The position numbers and the translations under genes are program-made. A DNA stretch of 64,000 bases from DAOUBP01 sp964474695 (lineage in GTDB: Bacteria > Chloroflexota > Anaerolineae > CG2-30-64-16), in the NCBI GenBank assembly GCA_964474695.1, contig CAYYTK010000020.1:20544-84543 (forward strand). The letters are read 5' to 3'. The notes beneath the pieces are model-generated. The model had not been told where the DNA came from and did no database searches. It saw only the letters and a program-made list of their open reading frames with translations. Position 1 is the first letter of the stretch; every line of letters begins with the position of its first letter. Shown piece by piece: positions 26,188 to 36,317 of this stretch.

Positions 26188-27936
26188 ATGCTACGACGCT
26201 TCCTGACCAGCAACCAAGAACAACTCCTGAAGGCTGAACGTGCGCAACTTGCGGCATTGCGCACGCCCCTGGCCAACCTGGATGCACCGGATTACGACAT
26301 CGGGCTCCTGGACCGGGCGCTGCTTCAGTTGGATGAGCTATTCCTGTTAGTCATCGTCGGCGAGTTTAATTCGGGCAAGTCGGCATTTATCAATGCTCTC
26401 CTCGGCCAACGTTTCCTCACTGAAGGCGTGACGCCCACCACCGCCGCGATCCACCTCATCAGATATGGTGATGAGCCTGATCAGTCCACCACCGACCAGA
26501 ACATGGTGGTGGTCACCTACCCGGTCGAGTGGCTGAGGGATATCAACATCGTAGACACGCCCGGCACCAATGCCGTCATTCGGCGCCACCAGGAGATCAC
26601 CGAAGACTTCATACCGCGCGCAGATCTGATCTTGTTCGTCACCTCTGCCGACCGTCCCTTCAGCGAAAGCGAGCGGGCATTTATCGCGCGCATTCGCGAA
26701 TGGGGCAAAAAGGTCGTTTTTGTGGTGAATAAGATCGATATTCTCGAGGGATCGGCCGATATCCAACACATACTTGACTTCGTCACCAAGAACGCGCGCG
26801 AGATGATTGGCCGCGTGCCCACGGTCTTCGCCGTATCAAGCCGGCAAGCCCGGCAGGCCAAAGAGTCGATCGACGCGGATGAGCGCACGCGGCTTTGGGC
26901 CTCCAGCCAGTTCGAACCGCTGGAAAGCTACATCCTAAAGGCGTTGGATGAGCGCGAACGTCTGCGACTGAAGCTCTCCAGCCCAATTGGCATCGCCCAG
27001 GCCCTTGTCAAGCGCTACCTGGAAGTGGCCGAATCGCGCAAGGCGTTGCTGAAAGAAGATGTGGCTACCGTGCGCACCATCGAAGCACAACTGGCCGCCT
27101 ACGAAGCAGATATGCATCGCGAGTTCAAATATCATCTCAGCCACGTAGATAACGTGCTCTACGGCATGTCTGAGCGGGGAGGAAGCTTCTTCGACGAGAC
27201 GATCCGCCTGCAGCGCATCTTTGATCTGGTGAACGCAGACAGAGTGCGCGGCCTGTTCGAACGCGAAGTGGTCGCGGACACCTCACACCAGGTCGAGATC
27301 CACACGCGCGACCTCATCGACTGGCTGGTCGATCAGGATTTCCGCCAATGGCAGGCGGTGACAGACTATTTGAACAAGCGCGCCTCACGGCACCAGGATC
27401 GCATCATCGGACAGGTCGGCGGCGCCTTCGCCACTAACCGCCAGGCATTGCTGGACTCCGTGAGCCAGGCCGCACGCCAGGTAGTGGCCAGTTACGATCA
27501 GGCCGCCGAGGCACGCGAGCTGGGCGATTCGGTCCAGCGCGCTGTGGCGCAGACTGCCATTGTAGAGGTCGGTGCGATAGGGTTGGGAGCCTTGCTGGTG
27601 AAACTGCTGGCGACCACGGTAGCCGATGTGACAGGCGTACTGGCAGCCGGCGCCGTAGCCGCCCTCGGCTTCTACGTGATCCCTTACAAGCGCCGCCGCG
27701 CCAAGCAGGATCTCCAGAATAAGGTCAACGAACTGCGCGGCCGGCTGACCGCCGCGCTCACCGAGCAGTTCCAATCCGAGCTCGAACGCTCCCTCTCTCG
27801 GATTCGCGACGCGATGCGCCCCTACACGCGTTTCGTTGAGACCCAACAAGCGACCCTGGGCCAAACTGAGACATCGCTGCGGGCAGCGGATGAACACCTC
27901 CAACAACTGACCACCCAGATCGAAAACGAGGTCTAA
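26188..27936 (+). CDS. Bacterial dynamin-like GTPase
   Basis: 582-residue large GTPase. The G domain has G1 GEFNSGKS (58-65), TPTT (G2), DTPG (G3) and NKID (G4), followed by a long helical stalk and a hydrophobic hairpin (about 455-500) that should insert in the membrane. A further coiled-coil helix closes the protein. Bacterial dynamins remodel or protect membranes. ATG 26188 with AAAGGA, 31 bases after the lipoprotein gene, so probably one transcript. Dynamins often come in pairs; only one copy is here. Confidence 0.9.
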   Translation: MLRRFLTSNQEQLLKAERAQLAALRTPLANLDAPDYDIGLLDRALLQLDELFLLVIVGEFNSGKSAFINALLGQRFLTEGVTPTTAAIHLIRYGDEPDQSTTDQNMVVVTYPVEWLRDINIVDTPGTNAVIRRHQEITEDFIPRADLILFVTSADRPFSESERAFIARIREWGKKVVFVVNKIDILEGSADIQHILDFVTKNAREMIGRVPTVFAVSSRQARQAKESIDADERTRLWASSQFEPLESYILKALDERERLRLKLSSPIGIAQALVKRYLEVAESRKALLKEDVATVRTIEAQLAAYEADMHREFKYHLSHVDNVLYGMSERGGSFFDETIRLQRIFDLVNADRVRGLFEREVVADTSHQVEIHTRDLIDWLVDQDFRQWQAVTDYLNKRASRHQDRIIGQVGGAFATNRQALLDSVSQAARQVVASYDQAAEARELGDSVQRAVAQTAIVEVGAIGLGALLVKLLATTVADVTGVLAAGAVAALGFYVIPYKRRRAKQDLQNKVNELRGRLTAALTEQFQSELERSLSRIRDAMRPYTRFVETQQATLGQTETSLRAADEHLQQLTTQIENEV

Positions 27937-27955
27937 AGAATCGCGCCACCCCGAA

Positions 27956-27985
27956 TTAGACCCGCCATCGCCTCAGTGGTAGAAT
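27956..27985 (+). promoter_or_regulatory. Candidate uvrA promoter
   Basis: TTAGAC (27956-27961), 18 bp, TAGAAT (27980-27985), about 42 bases before the predicted uvrA ATG. No LexA-type operator is seen. Confidence 0.42.
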
Positions 27986-28033
27986 AATAAGTCCGGCTCA
28001 ACCACGACCTTGATAGTGCGAGTAATCAAACAG

Positions 28034-31000
28034 ATGGCTCAAGATAAACTCATCGTGCGCGGCGCGCGCGAGCATAACCTGAAGAACATCAACCTGGAGT
28101 TGCCGCGCGACCGCCTGATCGTCATTACCGGGCTCTCGGGATCGGGCAAGTCCAGCCTCGCGTTCGACACCATCTACGCTGAAGGACAGCGCCGCTACGT
28201 GGAATCGCTGTCCGCCTACGCGCGTCAATTCCTGGGCCTGATGGAGAAACCGGACGTTGACCAGATCGAAGGCCTGAGCCCAGCCATCTCCATCGACCAG
28301 CGCGGCGCCAGCCGGAACCCGCGCTCAACCGTGGGCACCATAACCGAAATCTATGATTATTTGCGCCTGCTCTTTGCGCGCATCGGCATCCCCCATTGCC
28401 CACAATGCGGTCGAGTCATCAGCGCACAGACCGTGCAACAGATGGTAGATACGATCCTGGAATACCCTGAAGGCAGCCGTCTGACATTGCTGGCGCCCCT
28501 GGTGATGGCCCGCAAGGGTGAGCACAAAGGGATTTTCGAAGACATACGTAAGGCAGGCTTCGTGCGCGCGCGCGTTGACGGCGAAATGATCGAAGTAGAG
28601 ACTGCGCCGGAACTGGATCGCTACAAGAATCACACCATCGAGGCGGTCGTCGATCGCCTGATTATCCGCCGCCCTGAACCCGATCGTGAAGACGCTGAAA
28701 AGACGCGCCTGGCCGACTCCGTAGAGACTGCCCTGCGCCTGGGCAACAGCGTCATGTTGGTATCCGATGTCGGCAACCCGGATGCGCCGCAGGATCGCAT
28801 CTTTTCCGAAAAGTTCGCATGTCCGACATGCGGTATCAGCCTGCCGGAAATCGAGCCCCGCACATTCTCGTTCAATAGCCCGCATGGAGCCTGCCCCACC
28901 TGCACCGGCCTGGGCAGCATGCTGGAATTTGACCCCGAACTGATCCTGGATCCAGCGCGTTCACTTTCCAACGGCGCTGTCAAGCCCTGGAGCCGCGACA
29001 CAGCCACCATCTATCATGCCATGCTGGAAGCGATCTCGCAGCGCTATCACCTCCCGTTCGATGTGCCGGTGGGAGAACTCAGCAAACATCAACGGGAGAT
29101 CATTCTGTATGGCGATCAACGAGAGAGCACCATCTCTATACGTTATGTAAATAATGACGGACATGACCGTTCTTTTCAGACCAACTACGAAGGCGTGATC
29201 CCCAACCTCCAGCGGCGTTACCGTGAAACGACATCGGATTACATCCGCAACGAGCTGGAACGCTATATGACGAGCCGTCCTTGTCCCACCTGCGAAGGCA
29301 AGCGCCTGCGGCCGGAGTCATTGGCGATCACGGTCACTGACCTGAATATCGACCTGGTCAGTCGCTTCTCTGTCACACGCGCATTAGAGTGGATCGCGCA
29401 CCTGGCTGGCCTTACGCCCCAAGCAACGGGGCCAGATGCGCCCAACCCGAGCCATTCAGCCGGTCAGCCCACTGAGAGCGAGAACCATGAACCTTTGGCG
29501 GCCATCAACGCGACCATCGGCGCGACTGAGACCGTGCCCCCCTCGTCGCCTCTCTCCCAGCGCGAGTATACGATCGCCCGGCAGATCCTGAAGGAGTTGT
29601 ACGCCCGCACCCGCTTCCTCACCGATGTTGGGCTCGACTATCTTTCCCTGGATCGTATGGCTGCAACCCTCTCCGGCGGTGAGGCCCAGCGCATCCGCCT
29701 AGCGACCCAAATTGGCTCACAACTCGTTGGCGTGTTGTATATCCTGGACGAACCCAGCATCGGTTTACATCAGCGCGATAATGCCCGCCTGATCCGCACC
29801 CTGCTGGACTTACGCGATCTAGGCAACACCGTCCTGGTGATCGAGCATGATGAAGAAACCATGCGCGCAGCGGATTGGATTGTGGACCTGGGTCCGGGCG
29901 CAGGGGAGAATGGCGGTTACATCGTCTGCTCCGATTGGACGGACGAATTCTTTCGTTGCCCTGACAGCCTGACAGCCCAGTACCTGCGCGGGGAAAAGCA
30001 GATTAAAGCGCCCCTACTGCGCCGTCCGGGCAACGGCCAGTACCTAATCATCCGCGATGCCACCGAAAACAACCTGAAGCATGTAGATGCGCGGCTGCCC
30101 CTGGGCAAGTTCATCTGCGTCACAGGGGTGAGCGGAAGCGGCAAGTCGAGCCTGGTGAACGAAGTGCTCTACAAAGCACTGAACATGGTCATGTATCGCG
30201 CCAAGGATCGGCCCGGCAAACACGTCGCCATCGAAGGCATCGAAAACCTGGATAAGGTGGTGGATATCGACCAATCACCGATCGGCCGCACACCGCGCTC
30301 GAACCCGGCGACATACACCAATCTGTTCACTGACATACGCGATCTTTTTGCGGCGCTGCCGGATGCAAAAGTGCGCGGCTACGGACCCGGGCGCTTCAGC
30401 TTCAACGTGAAGGGCGGGCGCTGCGAGGCGTGCCAGGGCGATGGCATCATCCGGATCGAAATGCAGTTCCTTCCGGATGTCTACATACCCTGCGAGGTCT
30501 GCCACGGCAAGCGTTACAATCGCGAGGCGTTGGAGATCAAATACAAAGGCAAGTCCATCGCCGAAATCCTCGATATGACAGTGGACGAGGCACTGGCCTT
30601 CTTCCAGAACATCCCGGGAATCCGCAACAAGCTGAACACGTTGCAGCAAGTGGGGCTTGGCTACATTCGGCTGGGCCAATCAGCCACGACACTATCCGGC
30701 GGCGAGGCCCAACGCGTCAAGCTGAGCAAGGAGCTCAGCCGGCGCGCCACCGGCAAGACCCTATACATCCTTGATGAGCCAACTACTGGCTTGCACTTTG
30801 ATGATGTCCAAAAGCTGCTGCTTGTGCTCCAGCGTCTGGTGGACCAGGGCAATACGGTGATCGTCATCGAGCACAACCTCGATGTCATCAAGTGCGCCGA
30901 CTGGATCATCGATCTGGGGCCGGAGGGTGGCGACAACGGCGGCTATGTCATTGCGGAAGGAACGCCCGAACACATCACGCGCGTTGAGCGGTCAGACACC

Positions 31001-31120
31001 GGCCGATTCCTGCGCCACATGCTGGCGGGTCACGAGGCGATGCAGCCGGGCGACGTGATCGCCGCTAAGGCCAAATCCGGGATCACCTCCGAAATAGCGC
31101 CACCGGAGCACTCCACATGA
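28034..31120 (+). CDS. uvrA: UvrABC system protein A
   Basis: DNA-damage sensor ATPase of nucleotide excision repair, 1028 residues. Two ABC modules are seen: Walker A GLSGSGKSS and GVSGSGKSS, two LSGGEAQR signatures and two zinc modules (CPTCG..CPTCTG and CEACQG..CEVCHG). Start is taken at ATG 28034, which yields the usual MAQDKLIVRGAREHNL. About 45 residues of Pro/Ser/Ala-rich insert (about 460-505) lie before the first signature region. It ends in an ATGA overlap with the methyltransferase gene. Confidence 0.96.
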   Translation: MAQDKLIVRGAREHNLKNINLELPRDRLIVITGLSGSGKSSLAFDTIYAEGQRRYVESLSAYARQFLGLMEKPDVDQIEGLSPAISIDQRGASRNPRSTVGTITEIYDYLRLLFARIGIPHCPQCGRVISAQTVQQMVDTILEYPEGSRLTLLAPLVMARKGEHKGIFEDIRKAGFVRARVDGEMIEVETAPELDRYKNHTIEAVVDRLIIRRPEPDREDAEKTRLADSVETALRLGNSVMLVSDVGNPDAPQDRIFSEKFACPTCGISLPEIEPRTFSFNSPHGACPTCTGLGSMLEFDPELILDPARSLSNGAVKPWSRDTATIYHAMLEAISQRYHLPFDVPVGELSKHQREIILYGDQRESTISIRYVNNDGHDRSFQTNYEGVIPNLQRRYRETTSDYIRNELERYMTSRPCPTCEGKRLRPESLAITVTDLNIDLVSRFSVTRALEWIAHLAGLTPQATGPDAPNPSHSAGQPTESENHEPLAAINATIGATETVPPSSPLSQREYTIARQILKELYARTRFLTDVGLDYLSLDRMAATLSGGEAQRIRLATQIGSQLVGVLYILDEPSIGLHQRDNARLIRTLLDLRDLGNTVLVIEHDEETMRAADWIVDLGPGAGENGGYIVCSDWTDEFFRCPDSLTAQYLRGEKQIKAPLLRRPGNGQYLIIRDATENNLKHVDARLPLGKFICVTGVSGSGKSSLVNEVLYKALNMVMYRAKDRPGKHVAIEGIENLDKVVDIDQSPIGRTPRSNPATYTNLFTDIRDLFAALPDAKVRGYGPGRFSFNVKGGRCEACQGDGIIRIEMQFLPDVYIPCEVCHGKRYNREALEIKYKGKSIAEILDMTVDEALAFFQNIPGIRNKLNTLQQVGLGYIRLGQSATTLSGGEAQRVKLSKELSRRATGKTLYILDEPTTGLHFDDVQKLLLVLQRLVDQGNTVIVIEHNLDVIKCADWIIDLGPEGGDNGGYVIAEGTPEHITRVERSDTGRFLRHMLAGHEAMQPGDVIAAKAKSGITSEIAPPEHST

Positions 31121-31875
31121 GCCAGGCTCGCGCATTGCCGCCAGCGCCGCTGCTCGCCAGCTATCAAGAGAAAATCCTGGTCATCAGCCGGCATATCCGG
31201 GAGCAAGCTGCCCGCGTCGGGGCGCTCAGAATCCTGGAAGCCGGCTGCGGAACGCGCTGGGACATCGACCTGCGGGGCGTTCAATACCAGCTTATCGGCA
31301 TCGACGCCGACCGCGAGGCGCTGGACCTCCGCATGCGCCAGCAGCACGATCTGCACACGGCAATCCTGGCCGATCTGCGGGTTGCCGAGCTAGAGCCGGA
31401 AGCCTACGACGTGATCTTCAACAGCGATGTGCTGGAGCATGTCGCGGGCGCGGAAGGCGTGTTGAGTAATTTCGTGCGTTGGTTGAAACCCGGCGGAATC
31501 ATGATCCTGGGTTTCCCCAACGGCGATTCGGCGTACTCGTTCTTCACGCGGGTGCTGCCCTTTCCGTTCCATGTCTTTTTCAAACGCTACATCCAGGGCA
31601 TCAAGGATGCCGGCCAGCCGGGTCGCGAGCCTTATCCGACCGTGTTCGATCCGGTCGTCTCACGAAGTGGGCTGCACGCATTTATCCGCCAACACGCACT
31701 CATCATCCGGGCCGAGTACCGCCTTGATGGGCGGCCGCGGGGCAGCCAACTGTTCTGGAAACTGGCGCGTCTGCCGATATGGCTCATCCACCTGGCTTCC
31801 CTGGGCAGGCTTTCGCTCGATCATCGCGCGCTCCTCTTCGTCATCGAGAAACCCACTTCGAGAGGGGTTGTATGA
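31117..31875 (+). CDS. Class I SAM-dependent methyltransferase
   Basis: 252-residue methyltransferase with motif I LEAGCGTRWD, acidic loop GIDAD, NSDVLEHV and KPGGIMILGFPN (a methyltransferase-11-like pattern). The C-terminal half has aromatic and basic segments like those of methyltransferases acting on lipids or sugars. It overlaps both neighbours by ATGA, so translation is coupled to uvrA and to the GT39-like gene. The substrate is not known; the neighbour suggests cell-surface glycan or lipid work rather than repair. Confidence 0.83.
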   Translation: MSQARALPPAPLLASYQEKILVISRHIREQAARVGALRILEAGCGTRWDIDLRGVQYQLIGIDADREALDLRMRQQHDLHTAILADLRVAELEPEAYDVIFNSDVLEHVAGAEGVLSNFVRWLKPGGIMILGFPNGDSAYSFFTRVLPFPFHVFFKRYIQGIKDAGQPGREPYPTVFDPVVSRSGLHAFIRQHALIIRAEYRLDGRPRGSQLFWKLARLPIWLIHLASLGRLSLDHRALLFVIEKPTSRGVV

Positions 31876-33356
31876 GAATCCCTCTGCGATGCCGCCCACA
31901 ATTCCTAAAACCGGCCTGGGTGATCACAATCATCTGCCTTGCCGCGCTGCTCGCAACTTCCGCCACCGCGTTCTTCGTCTTCGAACGTCTGCCGCATCTG
32001 GAAGACGAAGTCGCCTACATATTCCAGGCCAAGACCTTAGCGCTTGGCCGCCTCACTGTGCCCAGTCCGGAGCATACCAGCGCGTTTTGGTTTCCGTTTG
32101 TGCTGGACTACCAGGGACAACGCTTCGGCAAGTATCCACCGGGATGGCCGGCCGTACTGGCGGTGGGCGAATTGACAGGCCTCCCCTGGTTGGTGAATCC
32201 AGTGCTGACTGTACTGGCGTTATTCCTGGTGCATCGACTGGGATGCACGTTGTACGATCAGCGTACAGGGCTACTGGCCGCGGCGCTGGGGCTGACCTCC
32301 CCCCTTCTGCTCGTGCTGGGCAGCTCCTATTTATCGCACCTCGCCAGCATGGTGCTGCTGCTGCTCTTCAGCCTGTGGTTTGTGCAGATCGCGCGCGGCG
32401 GCAATCGCTGGCTCGCTCTGGCGAGCGGCGCCGCCCTGGGGCTGGCTTTCCTGTGCAGATCGCTGACCGCAATCGGCTATGCCATTCCCTTCATCTTGTA
32501 TGCGCTGGTTCAGGTCGTCAGGCGCCAACAACGCCATTGGCCCAACTACCTGTTGGTCGCACTGGGCGGCGCGGTTCTTGCAAGCCTGCTGCCTCTGTAC
32601 CAGTGGGCCGTTACCGGCGATCCCTGGCTGAACCCGTATCTGTTGTGGTGGCCGTATGACAAGATCGGTTTTGGCCCCGGCATCGGATGGATGCCGGGCG
32701 GGCATTCGCCACATTACGCGTGGCTCAACCTCAAGCAGGATCTATCCCATGCGGCAACCGATGTACTGGGTTGGCCGGGGCTGAGCTGGGCGCCGCTGTT
32801 GTTTGCCCTGGCGTTCCCGCCGCGACGGCGCCGCGACTGGTTGCTGCTGACCCCCTTCCTTGCCCTGGTCAGCGCCTATCTGTTCTATTGGATCGGCTCG
32901 CCTATGCGCCTCTGGGGACCGCGTTACTATTTCGAGGGATTCGGCGGCCTGTGGATCCTCGCAGCGGTAGGCATGTTGCGCCTTTGGGATGCGCTGCGTG
33001 CGCGACCGGCCTGGACACGCCATGTGGCTCTGGCCAGCCTCGCGCTCCTGCTGATCGTGAATCTCGGCATCGATCTGCCGCCCCGGCTGGCCCAAGCCAA
33101 AGGATTCTACGGTGTCAGCCGCGCCCAATTGCGTCCAATTGAGCAAGCGGATATCCACAACGCGCTGGTGTTCGTCAAGGCAGAACGCTGGTTGGAGTAC
33201 GGCGCATTGCTCACCCAGATGGGCCCGTTGTTGACGGATGACGTGCTATACCCGCGCAGCGCATCCCCGCAAGCTGACGCGGCCGTGATAGACTCGTATC
33301 CTGAACGCGCGGTCTATTATCTGGTGAACGGCCAACTCGAATCCCGCAGCAGATGA
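31872..33356 (+). CDS. GT39/ArnT-like membrane glycosyltransferase
   Basis: 494-residue polytopic protein of the GT-C fold. TM1 is followed by the acidic LEDEVAY motif in the first extracytoplasmic loop, then GKYPPGWPAVLA and about ten further TM segments. GT39-like enzymes use polyprenyl-phosphate sugars on the outer face of the membrane. ATG 31872 overlaps the previous stop and has AGAGGGG before it; a longer frame reaching back to 31779 lies inside the upstream gene and is rejected. Confidence 0.85.
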   Translation: MRIPLRCRPQFLKPAWVITIICLAALLATSATAFFVFERLPHLEDEVAYIFQAKTLALGRLTVPSPEHTSAFWFPFVLDYQGQRFGKYPPGWPAVLAVGELTGLPWLVNPVLTVLALFLVHRLGCTLYDQRTGLLAAALGLTSPLLLVLGSSYLSHLASMVLLLLFSLWFVQIARGGNRWLALASGAALGLAFLCRSLTAIGYAIPFILYALVQVVRRQQRHWPNYLLVALGGAVLASLLPLYQWAVTGDPWLNPYLLWWPYDKIGFGPGIGWMPGGHSPHYAWLNLKQDLSHAATDVLGWPGLSWAPLLFALAFPPRRRRDWLLLTPFLALVSAYLFYWIGSPMRLWGPRYYFEGFGGLWILAAVGMLRLWDALRARPAWTRHVALASLALLLIVNLGIDLPPRLAQAKGFYGVSRAQLRPIEQADIHNALVFVKAERWLEYGALLTQMGPLLTDDVLYPRSASPQADAAVIDSYPERAVYYLVNGQLESRSR

Positions 33357-33422
33357 GACCTGCGGTTGCGCGACACGCCATTGTGCAACAATCGCACCGC
33401 CGCGGCAGACCGCGCAAGAGGC

Positions 33423-33451
33423 TTGCATTGCGCCCTCACTTAGCGTATACT
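33423..33451 (+). promoter_or_regulatory. Promoter of the BY-kinase gene group
   Basis: TTGCAT (33423-33428), 17 bp, TATACT (33446-33451); predicted start near 33458, about 22 bases before the TTG start codon. Confidence 0.7.
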
Positions 33452-33479
33452 GACAACGACACTTGAAAGCGAGGCGATC

Positions 33480-35186
33480 TTGGAACAGCGCGCGTTCGAT
33501 CTCCGAGGATACCTGATCCCGCTCCGAAAATGGTGGTGGTTGATTGTAGCCGCAAGTGTAGTGGCCACCCTCGGCAGCTTTTGGGCCACTCGCCAGCAAG
33601 CGCCCATCTACCGGACACGCGTTACCGTCATGGTGGGCAGCGCCATCGAGAACCCCAACCCCAACGGCAATGAGTTCTGGCTGACCCAGCAATTGGCCAC
33701 CACCTATGCCGACATCGTCATGCGCGACCCGGTGCGCAACGGAGTGATGGCCAAGTTGAGCCTCACCTGGATGCCCGAATACTCCGCACGTGTTGTCCCC
33801 AGCACCCAACTTGTCGAACTCACAGTCACTGACACCGATCCCCAACGCGCCCAGGCGGTTGCCAACGAGCTGGCCAATCAACTCATCCTGATCAGCCCAA
33901 CCGCACCGGGTCGTGAAGATCAACAGCGCCAGCAATTCATTAGCCAGCAACTCAGCGACCTGGAAACCAACATTCAGGCAACCCAAGACGAGATCGACCG
34001 CAAGCAGGCCGGCCTGGCTACCCTGTTCAGTGCAGCCCAGATTGAGGACACGCGGGCGCAGATCGCAAGCATGGAGAACAAGCTGGCCACCCTGCAATAC
34101 AACTACGCCGCCTTGCTGGCAAATACCCAGCAAGGGGCGCTGAACAGTATCAACATCATCGAACCCGCCGCGCTGCCCTCTGCGCCTGTAGGTCCCAACA
34201 AACTCGCCACCATCCTGCTGGCTACGGCCATCGGCCTCGTGCTAGCCACAGCCGCGGCCTATCTGCTGGAATACCTGGATGACACCCTGAAAAACCCGGA
34301 GGACGTCCAGAAGATCACCGGCCTCACTACCCTGGGAGCAGTGCCGCAGATCGGCAACCTGGCTCCGGGCAACGAGCTCACGTCGCTAGGCAGTGGGCAA
34401 TCTGTTGCAGCCGAAGCCTATCGCATCCTGCGCACCAACCTCCAGTTTGCCGGCGTCGATCGCGCCTTACGCACCCTGATGATCTCGAGCCCTGCGCCCA
34501 GCGAAGGTAAATCGTTGACGGTCAGTAACCTGGGCGCCGCGTTCGCGCAGACCGGCCAACGCGTGATCCTGGTGGACGCCGATCTCCACCGTCCAAGGCT
34601 GCACCGCGTCTTTGACTTGCGCAACAACGTAGGACTCACCACCGCCCTATTGGAAACGCAACCCACGGCCGAAGGCCTGCTACAAGAAACCTCGGTGCCC
34701 GGTCTCCAGGTGCTGACCTCCGGGCCGCTGCCCCCCAACCCGGCTGAATTGCTTGGGTCGGCGCGCATGCGTGAACTGATGCAGGCCTTGCTCGCATCTG
34801 CCGATATCGTCATCTTCGATACGCCACCGGTCACAGCGCTATCGGATGCTGCGATCATGGGCAGCCAGGTGGATGGCGTGCTCATGGTGATCGGCGCCGG
34901 CACGACCCGGCGCGAAGTTGCACGCCGCGCCTTGAGCGCCCTGGAGCGGGTCAACGCCCACGTGATCGGTGCGCTGCTCAACCGCATGCCGGTCCAGAGC
35001 GGCGGTTATTACTATTACTACTACCAGTACAATCATTACGACACCGAGGGCCGCGGCAACGAGCGAAATGGCGGGCCAGCAGGCAAGAACCGTTTCGGCG
35101 CTCGACCAAACGGCAAGCGTCGCGCGAGCCAGCCTGCAGAGCGACGCCAACCAGCGCCCGTTGATAGCAGCACCTCGCCAAACTAG
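33480..35186 (+). CDS. Wzz chain-length domain fused to BY-type tyrosine kinase
   Basis: 568-residue polysaccharide co-polymerase with autokinase. A Wzz domain with two TM segments (about 20-38 and 240-262) and a coiled coil (about 145-210) is followed by the kinase: Walker A in PAPSEGKS (about 340), Walker A' ILVDADLHRPR, Walker B VIFDTPPV. The tail ends in a tyrosine cluster (about 508-520) as in Wzc/CpsD autokinases. The C-terminal 45 residues are basic and disordered. TTG start. It probably controls exopolysaccharide chain length with the genes below. Confidence 0.92.
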   Translation: MEQRAFDLRGYLIPLRKWWWLIVAASVVATLGSFWATRQQAPIYRTRVTVMVGSAIENPNPNGNEFWLTQQLATTYADIVMRDPVRNGVMAKLSLTWMPEYSARVVPSTQLVELTVTDTDPQRAQAVANELANQLILISPTAPGREDQQRQQFISQQLSDLETNIQATQDEIDRKQAGLATLFSAAQIEDTRAQIASMENKLATLQYNYAALLANTQQGALNSINIIEPAALPSAPVGPNKLATILLATAIGLVLATAAAYLLEYLDDTLKNPEDVQKITGLTTLGAVPQIGNLAPGNELTSLGSGQSVAAEAYRILRTNLQFAGVDRALRTLMISSPAPSEGKSLTVSNLGAAFAQTGQRVILVDADLHRPRLHRVFDLRNNVGLTTALLETQPTAEGLLQETSVPGLQVLTSGPLPPNPAELLGSARMRELMQALLASADIVIFDTPPVTALSDAAIMGSQVDGVLMVIGAGTTRREVARRALSALERVNAHVIGALLNRMPVQSGGYYYYYYQYNHYDTEGRGNERNGGPAGKNRFGARPNGKRRASQPAERRQPAPVDSSTSPN

Positions 35187-35192
35187 ACCCAC

Positions 35193-36317
35193 ATGCCCGA
35201 TCTCCTCTACCCCTTCAGGTGCCGCCCCGCGGCGGCCGTGCCGGCTGATGTACTGCGCTGGCTAGGCCGCGCCCTTTCCGGCGCAGGCCACCTCAAGAAT
35301 GAGGATTCGCTGCCAGCGGGCGCCTGGGATCAAACTCTTACCGCCGCGGTCACGCACCAACTCGCCCCACTGCTCTATACGGTGCTCCGCAACCAACCCG
35401 ATTGCGCTCCTGCAGCTCGACTCACCGAGCTGCAGGATGCATTTCAGCGCAGCGCCACCCGCAGCCTGCGCGTAGAACTCGAGTTGTCCGGCATTCTGGC
35501 CGCGTTCGCTGCACCGGGTGGGGCCTGCCCTTGCCTGCTGCTGAAGGGCGCCGCGTTGGGACGCACCGTCTACGCCAGCCCTGCCGAGCGGCCGGCCGGC
35601 GATCTGGACCTGCTGGTTCGGCGGTCAGATCTGGCAGCCGCGGGGCAAGCGTTGGCCGGCCGGGGCTTCCGGCTGCTGGGGGCGCCGGCCGCGGGCCGGC
35701 TGGGCCGTGCGCTGTATCGCTACCGCGCTGAGCTGGCTGCTGTGGGCGCAACCGACGCCAACCGGGGCCTATTGGTTGAGCTCCATTGGACACTGACGGA
35801 GATGCCATATTACGTCGATCGCATCGACATCGGCGCGGTGTGGCGCGGTGCACAGGACTTGCCTGTCCTGCCCGGCGCACAGGTCCCGGCTCCCGCTGTG
35901 TTGCTGCTGCACGCCTGCGCGCACCTGGCGCTGCACCACAGCCGCGATCTGCGCCTCATCTGGCTGGTCGATCTGGATCGCTTGGCGCGCTGGGAGGCGC
36001 TGGATTGGGATCAAGTTGCCCGCCTGGCTGAGGCCTGGGGATTAGGACTGGCAGTCCAGGCAGCCCTCGACGCAGCCGGGCGCTGGTTGGGCACACCCAC
36101 GCCGGCCGCGGTGGGCCGCGCCCTGGACGGCTTGGCGGCGGACCCTGTTGCCCGGGCGATGTGGGGCCTCGGCGACGAGCTGCTGCCTGGACGGCGTTGG
36201 CTCCGTATTCAGGCCACGTGGGCCGCACTCGACGCACGCCAACGCGTCCGCTATGCAGGGTGGTTGGCGTTGCGCGCCCTGTTCCGGCCGCTAGAATGGC
36301 ATCGTAATCATGCATAA
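35193..36317 (+). CDS. Nucleotidyltransferase-family protein (PF14907-like)
   Basis: 374 residues. The core LLLKGAALGRTVY followed by RPAGDLDLLVR is the conserved pattern of the NTP_transf_5 group, with the two Asp of GDLDL as likely metal ligands. The rest is helical with several His/Arg residues. Family members are common in polysaccharide and peptide-modification clusters, but their substrate is not established. It starts 6 bases after the kinase stop and overlaps the next gene by 8 bases. Confidence 0.82.
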   Translation: MPDLLYPFRCRPAAAVPADVLRWLGRALSGAGHLKNEDSLPAGAWDQTLTAAVTHQLAPLLYTVLRNQPDCAPAARLTELQDAFQRSATRSLRVELELSGILAAFAAPGGACPCLLLKGAALGRTVYASPAERPAGDLDLLVRRSDLAAAGQALAGRGFRLLGAPAAGRLGRALYRYRAELAAVGATDANRGLLVELHWTLTEMPYYVDRIDIGAVWRGAQDLPVLPGAQVPAPAVLLLHACAHLALHHSRDLRLIWLVDLDRLARWEALDWDQVARLAEAWGLGLAVQAALDAAGRWLGTPTPAAVGRALDGLAADPVARAMWGLGDELLPGRRWLRIQATWAALDARQRVRYAGWLALRALFRPLEWHRNHA

